Shown piece by piece: positions 1-5,134 of a stretch of DNA of 5,134 nucleotides. This DNA is from Nanosynbacter sp. (lineage in GTDB: Bacteria > Patescibacteriota > Saccharimonadia > Saccharimonadales > Saccharimonadaceae): contig JABZKE010000042.1 of NCBI GenBank assembly GCA_015257445.1, positions 1-5,134 of the forward strand. Direction: 5' to 3'. Both the position numbers and the translations under genes were made by a program. The notes beneath the pieces were generated by a model. That model was not told the origin of the DNA, did no database searches, and saw only the letters and a program-made list of their open reading frames with translations. Numbering within the stretch: position 1 is the stretch's first letter; each line of letters opens with the position of its first letter.

Positions 1-1
1 G

Positions 2-52
2 AATAAACAACCCGTTAAGCTGGTTTCTCCAGGCGAAAAACTACGTCAACCG
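2..52 (+). other. In-frame open extension upstream of the PBP ATG, probable missing 5' end of the gene
   Basis: Read in the PBP frame, these bases give 17 sense codons (NKQPVKLVSPGEKLRQP) with no stop and no ATG, GTG or TTG. The peptide resembles the following Lys/Pro/Glu-rich tail. The bases are less A+T-rich than the clear intergenic region at 2951-3144. No purine-rich ribosome site stands 5-10 bases before the ATG at 53. I infer that the coding region probably continues from beyond the left edge, but an unusually weak start at 53 cannot be excluded. Confidence 0.5.
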
Positions 53-2950
53 ATGAAGCGTGAAGCTACGCCGATGAAACAATATTTAACGAGTCGTGAT
101 GAAAAAAATTTTGCTAATAATAGAGAGAAAAAGCTTCCAATAGGTGGGATATCCAACCTAAAAAACGAGACTAAATTACGCGAGAAGAATACCCCAAAAC
201 CAACAGAAAATGCTACAATAAAAGTACAAAGCAATAATGTTAATTTAGTTACAGAATCCAAGGAAATGAATAAAACTTCGGCAAAAAATAGCAAGGATAA
301 ACCAAAGGCACCAAAAAAATCACCTTTTATGAAGAGTGACCGTAAGATGAATGTCTACTCTAGCTTGGTTTACAAAAATAAAATGAAGCAGGAAGCTAAG
401 GCAAGACGCGAAGCAGAAGAATTAGCCAAACTGCCAAAAGAACCAGTGAAGCGCTTCTTTGCCAAGCTCGCACCAAAACGCGTCATGCATAACCTTTTTT
501 CGAAGAAGGGTTTGTTTATGCTTTTGAAGCTTGGGGCAGCCATGTTCCTCATTGCAATCATTGCGATTGGTGGTTTATTCCTCTATTTCAAGAAGGACCT
601 AGATGAGATTCGCCTTGATCAAATGAAAGTAACCGGTACAGTAAACACCTATTTGGACCGCAATGGACAGACTCTTTGGGAAGATAAGGGTGACGGTGAT
701 TATCGCTTGGTTGTGGAAGGGGATAATATTTCTACTTATATGCGTCAGGCGACAGTAGCGATCGAGGACCGTGACTTTTATAATCACCCTGGCGTAAACT
801 TCTCAGCCTTGATCCGTGCGGCACTCTCAACCGTCACTGGCCGCGGCGTACAAGGTGGTTCGACTTTGACTCAGCAGCTAATTAAGCAGGTTTATTTCGC
901 AGACGAAGCCGGCAACCGTACAGTATCTGGTTTACCTCGTAAAATTAAGGAAATGATTTTGGCGCTCGAAGTCGAGAAAATGTACTCCAAAGAGCAAATT
1001 ATTACCATGTACCTCAACGAATCGCCTTATGGTGGTCGTCGTAACGGGGTAGAAAGTGCGGCGCAGGCCTATTTCAAGAAATCAGCCAAAGATTTAACCC
1101 TCGGTGAATCAGCATTACTCGCTTCAATTCCAAATAACCCGACTTTACTTAGCCCATATAATACTGCTTACAACAAATCTCTGATTGAACGCCAACACAA
1201 AACTTTGGATGTGATGGTAAAGATGGGATATATTACTGAAGATCAAGCTAAGGCGGCCAAAGAAGAAAAAGTTCTTGAGTCAATCCAGCCAGAGTCCAGC
1301 CGTTATACTGATATCAAGGCTCCTCATTTCGTGCTGGAAGTGAAGCGCCAACTAGAGGAAAAATATGGCGTGAAGACGATGCGCGCAGGTGGTTTTACAA
1401 TCAAGACCAGCCTAGATCTGAAGGCTCAAGAATATGCGGAAAAGGCAGTAGCTAACGGTTCTGCATTAATGTACCAGAATGGTAGTGACAATATTTCCCT
1501 CTCTTCTGTCGATGTGGAAACCGGACAAGTGATTGCAATGGTAGGTTCTGCTGACTGGAACAAGCCGGTATACGGCGAAGTAAACGCTTCCACTTCACTA
1601 CTCGAACCAGGTTCTTCAATTAAGCCAATTTTGGACTACGCTCCACTCTTCAAACAGCGTGAAGGAGCGAACTATGGTGCTGGCTCGATTTTGAAAGATG
1701 AAAATATCGATAATTTCTATTGTGCTGGCTTTACTGGTAACTGTAAACTTCGTAACTACACGGGCGCCTTCTATGGCAATACTTCCATCCGTAAAGCCTT
1801 AGCTAACTCTTTAAATATTCCAGCCGTTAAGGCACTTTATATCAATGGTATCGAAGATAGCATTAAGACTGCACATGATTTAGGTGACATATCATATTGT
1901 ACGGATACTTCTGGTGGCCTCTCGATCGCGATTGGTTCGGGTTGTACCGTTAAACTGATTGAGCACGCGAATACTTATGCTTCCCTGGCTCGTGGTGGTG
2001 TATATAAACCACTTTCATACATCCTAGAAATCAAAAACGGTTCAGGTGATGTACTCGAAAAATGGGAAGATACCTCTGGTAATCGTGTACTTGATTCTCA
2101 GGCCGCTTACATGATTTCCGATATTCTCAGTGACACCTCTGCTCGTTCAATGGTCTTCGGAAGTTTAGGTGCGTCATTCGGTTTTGTGGTGCCTGGAGTT
2201 TGGACTGCTACCAAAACTGGTACAACCACTACCAATGATTCGACCGTAACGAAAGATTCTCTTATTGCCTCTTATTCACCAGTGGTGGCAACAGTGGTCT
2301 GGAATGGTAACCACGATGGTCGCGGTTTAACGAACTCTTCAAACACAATCGTGCGTCGCGTAGCCAATGATTACATGGAACCCGTACACAAAGATGTTTA
2401 TGCTAATGCCGGTAAGTGGAAATCTGGAGATAAGATCCAAAAACCAGCTGGAATTCAAACCCTAACCGTAAGTGGAATTACTGATATTTTCCCAAGTTGG
2501 TTCAATAATAAGACCTCGGGTGCTCAGACTGAAAAAATGAAGTTTAACCGCATCAACAAACACAAAGCTTCTGATTGTACTGACCCAAGCTTAATCGAAG
2601 AAGTAGATATCAGTTTCACCATTGATCCAATTTCGAAAAATAAGAGCTTTGCCAAATCTGCTGACGGCTATGACCCATTCACCACAGATGACTGTTCCTA
2701 TCGTGCACCTACGGTAAGGATTAAAAATAGTACGATTAACAGTGGCTCGGTACTGAAGTTTGAAGCAAAAGCAGGTTCTGAACAATTAGACAGCTACACG
2801 GTCTCCGTAGATGGCACAGTAGTAGCTTCTGGAACCGCCCAAGCTGGCGACAATACTACAACTTATACGATGACCGGAAGTGAAACTTCTATCGTAGTAA
2901 CATTAAAAGATCGCGCTGGTAGCACCGTTACTAATAAATTAGGCTCGTAA
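53..2950 (+). CDS. Class A penicillin-binding protein (PBP1A type): peptidoglycan glycosyltransferase and DD-transpeptidase, possibly 5'-partial
   Basis: Bifunctional membrane enzyme that polymerises lipid II into glycan strands and cross-links the stem peptides outside the membrane. Numbering is from the ATG at 53 (965 residues). Residues 1-152 are a lysine-rich, low-complexity cytoplasmic tail. Residues 153-179 are one hydrophobic membrane anchor. The GT51 glycosyltransferase follows, with EDRDFYNHPG (catalytic Glu238), GGSTLTQQLIKQ (269-280), RKIKEMILALEVEK (296-309) and MYLNESPYGG (319-328). The transpeptidase (about 475-780) has all three active-site motifs: SSIK (nucleophile Ser521, Lys524), SLN (586-588) and KTG (721-723). 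A beta-rich tail, about 885-965, looks Ig-like. Both active sites look intact. Start: I see no convincing Shine-Dalgarno before 53 and the frame is open to base 2, so the true start may lie upstream. The family is certain; the exact PBP class name is not. Confidence 0.5.
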   Translation: MKREATPMKQYLTSRDEKNFANNREKKLPIGGISNLKNETKLREKNTPKPTENATIKVQSNNVNLVTESKEMNKTSAKNSKDKPKAPKKSPFMKSDRKMNVYSSLVYKNKMKQEAKARREAEELAKLPKEPVKRFFAKLAPKRVMHNLFSKKGLFMLLKLGAAMFLIAIIAIGGLFLYFKKDLDEIRLDQMKVTGTVNTYLDRNGQTLWEDKGDGDYRLVVEGDNISTYMRQATVAIEDRDFYNHPGVNFSALIRAALSTVTGRGVQGGSTLTQQLIKQVYFADEAGNRTVSGLPRKIKEMILALEVEKMYSKEQIITMYLNESPYGGRRNGVESAAQAYFKKSAKDLTLGESALLASIPNNPTLLSPYNTAYNKSLIERQHKTLDVMVKMGYITEDQAKAAKEEKVLESIQPESSRYTDIKAPHFVLEVKRQLEEKYGVKTMRAGGFTIKTSLDLKAQEYAEKAVANGSALMYQNGSDNISLSSVDVETGQVIAMVGSADWNKPVYGEVNASTSLLEPGSSIKPILDYAPLFKQREGANYGAGSILKDENIDNFYCAGFTGNCKLRNYTGAFYGNTSIRKALANSLNIPAVKALYINGIEDSIKTAHDLGDISYCTDTSGGLSIAIGSGCTVKLIEHANTYASLARGGVYKPLSYILEIKNGSGDVLEKWEDTSGNRVLDSQAAYMISDILSDTSARSMVFGSLGASFGFVVPGVWTATKTGTTTTNDSTVTKDSLIASYSPVVATVVWNGNHDGRGLTNSSNTIVRRVANDYMEPVHKDVYANAGKWKSGDKIQKPAGIQTLTVSGITDIFPSWFNNKTSGAQTEKMKFNRINKHKASDCTDPSLIEEVDISFTIDPISKNKSFAKSADGYDPFTTDDCSYRAPTVRIKNSTINSGSVLKFEAKAGSEQLDSYTVSVDGTVVASGTAQAGDNTTTYTMTGSETSIVVTLKDRAGSTVTNKLGS

Positions 2951-2972
2951 ACTGAGTTTAAAGCTTAATGAA

Positions 2973-3001
2973 TTCTAGCTCCATTTATTATGGAGCTAGA
3001 A
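2973..3001 (+). terminator. Perfect 12-bp hairpin after the PBP gene, possible terminator without a U-tract
   Basis: TTCTAGCTCCAT (2973-2984) pairs without mismatch with ATGGAGCTAGAA (2990-3001) around the 5-base loop TTATT. It starts 22 bases after the PBP stop codon, where a terminator is expected. The following bases (CCTTTAGGC) are not a T-run, so it is not a canonical intrinsic terminator. It could cause pausing, protect the mRNA 3' end or act in a factor-dependent way. The structure is certain; the function is inferred. Confidence 0.5.
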
Positions 3002-3055
3002 CCTTTAGGCAGAAAATTATGAAATTTTTGGATAGTAAAAATTACATAAGATTTT

Positions 3056-3085
3056 TTGGTATTATTTCTTAATCGGTGATACAAT
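3056..3085 (+). promoter_or_regulatory. Predicted housekeeping-sigma promoter with extended -10, driving the PIN-TRAM gene
   Basis: The -10 box TACAAT (3080-3085) is preceded by TG at 3077-3078, giving the extended form TGATACAAT. A weaker -35 box, TTGGTA (3056-3061), lies 18 bases upstream in a T-rich stretch. The start of transcription should fall near 3091-3093, giving a leader of about 53 bases. Short inverted arms TCGGT (3073-3077) and ACCGA (3096-3100) flank the -10 box, but they are too short to call an operator. Confidence 0.5.
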
Positions 3086-3135
3086 AGCTTCGGATACCGA
3101 GGGGGATGTGCTTAGATATTTTTTAACATAATAAG

Positions 3136-3140
3136 AAAGG
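3136..3140 (+). promoter_or_regulatory. Ribosome binding site of the PIN-TRAM gene
   Basis: AAAGG, within AAGAAAGG, ends four bases before the ATG at 3145. The spacing is slightly short but workable. It supports 3145 as the start, which is also the first codon of the predicted membrane helix. Confidence 0.5.
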
Positions 3141-3144
3141 TTTT

Positions 3145-3879
3145 ATGGAAATTATTTCTTTAATCATTCATGGCCTCATCTTAATTGAAACTAGCTTTCT
3201 TGCCTACCGTTCTTTCAAGAAGAGCTTTAATTATTTTGGCCAAAAACGAAAAATTTATGTCGACTCATCGGCTTTGATGGATGGACGCGTATTAAAAGTG
3301 GCACAGACTGGATTCTTAGGTGGGATTTTAATTATTCCGCGCAGTGTAATTCATGAGATGCAGTTATTAGACGATGGGAAAGATAGCGAAAAACGCACGC
3401 GAGCGAGATTTGGACTGGATGTAGTCTCAGAACTTGAACGTATTCCTTCGACGGATGTAGTAATTCTGAAGGACGAGCTGGATCGTACACCAGTAGACGA
3501 GAGACTTTTGCAGCTAGCCGAAGAAAATCACGGCTCGATTATGACGATTGATTACAATCTTGGCAAAGTAGCTTCGACGATGAATATTGATGTTCTCAAC
3601 ATTAATGAGCTTGTAGTGGAACTACGCTCTGAATATCTACCAGGTGAATGCTTTACTTTGAAGATTACTAGTACCGGTAGTAATCCAAAGCAAGGTGTGG
3701 GTTATCTTCCAGACGGCATGATGGTGGTAGTCGATAATGCCAGCGATAAAATTGGTGAGTCAGTGGATGTGATGTTCGAAAAATTCCTGCAGACTAATTC
3801 TGGCCGTATGATGTTCGCTAAATTAGCACCTGAAAAACAAAAGCGGATGCGTAAGCCATTTCTAAAAAAGAAGTCTTAA
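3145..3879 (+). CDS. Membrane-anchored PIN-TRAM domain protein, YacL-like, probable ribonuclease
   Basis: A 244-residue protein resembling the C-terminal two thirds of Bacillus YacL. One hydrophobic segment (about 2-22) is followed by a basic stretch, which predicts a cytoplasmic enzyme held at the membrane. The PIN domain (about 36-156) keeps the acidic metal-binding set expected of a nuclease: Asp40 in VDSS, Asp46 in MDGR, Glu71 in HEM, Asp118 in VDER and Asp136 in TIDYN. The YacL-type hallmark QTGFLGG (54-60) is present, as is LNINEL (151-156). The TRAM domain (about 163-227), with LPGE, QGVGYLPDG and SGRMMFAK, probably binds RNA. A basic tail (about 231-244) follows. As far as I recall, classical YacL proteins are about 360 residues with several N-terminal helices, so this is a reduced version. 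It has its own promoter and terminator. The RNA substrate is unknown; the family call is strong. Confidence 0.5.
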   Translation: MEIISLIIHGLILIETSFLAYRSFKKSFNYFGQKRKIYVDSSALMDGRVLKVAQTGFLGGILIIPRSVIHEMQLLDDGKDSEKRTRARFGLDVVSELERIPSTDVVILKDELDRTPVDERLLQLAEENHGSIMTIDYNLGKVASTMNIDVLNINELVVELRSEYLPGECFTLKITSTGSNPKQGVGYLPDGMMVVVDNASDKIGESVDVMFEKFLQTNSGRMMFAKLAPEKQKRMRKPFLKKKS

Positions 3880-3880
3880 G

Positions 3881-3907
3881 AAAATAGCCCCTGGGTGGGC
3901 TATTTTT
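3881..3907. terminator. Bidirectional Rho-independent terminator between convergent genes
   Basis: AAAATAGCCC (3881-3890) pairs perfectly with GGGCTATTTT (3897-3906) around the 6-base loop CTGGGT. The + strand reads into a T5 run (3903-3907). The A-run at 3881-3884 gives a T4 run for transcripts from the - strand. It starts one base after the PIN-TRAM stop codon and lies 46 bases beyond the stop codon of the phosphoketolase gene, so it can serve both. Confidence 0.5.
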
Positions 3908-3952
3908 AGTGATTCGATAGTTACTACAAATAATTAATGTAATTCTTGTGGG

Positions 3953-5128
3953 TTATTCTTGATCTTCACCATGCTCTAGGGCATAGGCCATACGCTGATC
4001 AATTTCGGATTGATATTTATCGAGAAGACTGGTGGCTTTTTCGGATTTAGCGACATCGAGCATCAGATGGAAGCGAGAGGTTTTATTCATAGCCAACATA
4101 GCAAATGGTGTGACTGTACTTCCCTGTTCTTCGTAACCATGAGCGAAGATGCGTTTCGGATTAGTGTAGTTAGCTAAAATATTTTTTAAATCATGTGGGT
4201 AGCCATGAAAGTTCGCAATAATTTTCGCACTGGAACCAAACATCTGATTAAATTCTGATTTCGGAAGCGCCTGGTCAGCAAAACCAATACCGGCGTAAGT
4301 GAGGGCAGAAATATAGGCGAGACCAATCTTGAGCTTTGGCAAATCCTGCTGAAGCTGCTTCACCGCCTGATAGGATTCATAAAAACTAATATCGCCAGCC
4401 GCGACAAAAACATAATCATACTCTGGAATTTCAGAGATATCAATAACCTGAAGCGAACCATTTAACTTGGTAGTATCAAAGAAACAGATGCCTTGCTTGA
4501 AACAAAGTTCGGATTGTTTTTCGTTCAAAAAAACTGGCTGGTCGGTCTTATTTAAAGTAACTAAATTAACTTGATTTGGGCGTTCGAAAAGATAGTTAAA
4601 ACACGGTTTTACACTTTCCGCATCGAGTGGAAAGAGACAAGAAACATGACGGCCTGGACGAGCTAGAAGGGCGGAAAGTAAAATTGGTGATTGGTGAGAA
4701 AAACCATTATGATCCTGACGCCAACAGGTGCTAGTACTAAGTAGATTGGCGGACGGATAGTCTTTTTGCCATGATACGGTTTCGGCTTGTTCGAGAAATT
4801 TCAGATGTTGAACAATCTGAGAAAGAATGATCGAAAAAAAGGCTTCGTAGCTAGTCATCAAAGCATCTTTTCCAGTCATCAAGTGGCCGACCATGGTAGA
4901 AAAAAGTACATTTTCTGAAAGAAGCTCGATAATGCGGCCAGTGGCAGACTCTGGCATGTCCCATTTTTCGATAGCCAGGTCGCCCCAGGCGCGAGTAGTC
5001 TGGCTGTAAACAGCATCGATTTTATTACTGGTGGTTTCATCAGGAGAAAAGAGGTAAAAATCTGGGTCACTTTGCATTTTCTCAGAAAGCAAGGCCCCAA
5101 AAGCCTTGGCGGGAGATTTAGTTTTCAT
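3953..5128 (-). CDS. Phosphoketolase C-terminal half (pyrimidine-binding and C-terminal domains), half-length gene
   Basis: This 391-residue protein matches the second half of xylulose-5-phosphate/fructose-6-phosphate phosphoketolase. That enzyme splits ketose phosphates with phosphate into acetyl phosphate and an aldose phosphate, using thiamine diphosphate (ThDP). Visible motifs are LFSPDETTSNKLD-like (26-38, here with I for L), LSE with probable catalytic Glu72, SYEAF (Tyr94), WRQDHNGFSHQ (136-146), FHGYP (307-311), GYEEQGSTVTPF (331-342) and RFHLMLDV (352-359). From memory of the Bifidobacterium enzyme, Glu72, Tyr94, Gln138, His140, Asn141 and His145 correspond to Glu479, Tyr501, Gln546, His548, Asn549 and His553. 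Usual enzymes are about 800 residues. The N-terminal half, which binds the diphosphate of ThDP, is absent here. The frame has TAA at 5134-5132, one codon before the ATG, so it cannot extend as a normal ORF. Its ribosome site would lie outside the window. An N-terminal partner gene just to the right is expected but not seen. Confidence 0.5.
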   Translation of the reverse strand: MKTKSPAKAFGALLSEKMQSDPDFYLFSPDETTSNKIDAVYSQTTRAWGDLAIEKWDMPESATGRIIELLSENVLFSTMVGHLMTGKDALMTSYEAFFSIILSQIVQHLKFLEQAETVSWQKDYPSANLLSTSTCWRQDHNGFSHQSPILLSALLARPGRHVSCLFPLDAESVKPCFNYLFERPNQVNLVTLNKTDQPVFLNEKQSELCFKQGICFFDTTKLNGSLQVIDISEIPEYDYVFVAAGDISFYESYQAVKQLQQDLPKLKIGLAYISALTYAGIGFADQALPKSEFNQMFGSSAKIIANFHGYPHDLKNILANYTNPKRIFAHGYEEQGSTVTPFAMLAMNKTSRFHLMLDVAKSEKATSLLDKYQSEIDQRMAYALEHGEDQE

Positions 5129-5134
5129 GAATTA

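Noticed and set aside
46..294. Open frame of 82 codons on the - strand opposite the PBP tail
   Set aside because: It lies wholly antisense to the A-rich lysine tail of the PBP. Its Leu/Phe/Ser-rich translation is what the complement of lysine codons gives, and it has no family resemblance.
3073..3100. TCGGT...ACCGA inverted arms around the -10 box as a possible operator
   Set aside because: The arms are only 5 bp with an 18-base gap and cannot be extended inward or outward, so chance is a sufficient explanation.
3936..3952. AATTA...TAATT palindrome in the convergent intergenic region
   Set aside because: It is very short and A+T-only in an A+T-rich spacer, and the strong terminator nearby already explains the region.
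4879..5100. Second - strand open frame of 73 codons inside the phosphoketolase gene
   Set aside because: It is a frame-shifted shadow of a clearly recognised protein, with no recognisable motif of its own.
53..5128. Possible use of a recoded UGA, as in some Patescibacteria
   Set aside because: No gene here contains an in-frame TGA and all three end in TAA, so there is no evidence of recoding.
1..5134. Mobile element, defence system, CRISPR array or RNA gene
   Set aside because: I found no transposase, integrase, spaced direct repeats, tRNA-like cloverleaf or defence-type domain on either strand. The three genes are housekeeping or metabolic types.

Overview
The window holds three protein genes. 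A long class A penicillin-binding protein (PBP1A type) and a PIN-TRAM protein of the YacL type lie on the + strand. A phosphoketolase fragment lies on the - strand and converges on the PIN-TRAM gene. I see no tRNA, rRNA, CRISPR array, insertion sequence or other mobile element. The three genes share a moderately A+T-rich composition and all end in TAA. No gene needs a recoded stop, so the standard bacterial code fits.

The organism is a bacterium that builds peptidoglycan and probably ferments sugars. The PBP has a very long lysine-rich cytoplasmic tail and a C-terminal Ig-like tail. The YacL-type protein is reduced to one membrane helix, and the phosphoketolase is split into a half-length gene. 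Together these would fit a small-genome lineage such as the Patescibacteria/CPR (for example Saccharibacteria), but this is inference and a low-GC Gram-positive is not excluded.

Layout: bases 2-2950 form one open frame on +. The first in-window ATG is at 53, and the frame is open to the left edge, so the PBP may start outside the window. Bases 2951-3144 are intergenic. They hold a perfect 12-bp hairpin behind the PBP, a good extended -10 promoter and a ribosome binding site for the PIN-TRAM gene (3145-3879). A bidirectional Rho-independent terminator at 3881-3907 serves that gene and the gene converging on it. The - strand gene (5128-3953) encodes only the pyrimidine-binding and C-terminal domains of a phosphoketolase. 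An in-frame TAA sits one codon before its ATG, at the very edge of the window.

The three genes have no obvious shared pathway: cell wall synthesis, probable RNA processing, and acetyl-phosphate-forming sugar cleavage. The item most worth following up is the split phosphoketolase. Its thiamine-diphosphate-binding half must be supplied by another gene, most likely just beyond the right edge, if the enzyme is active.
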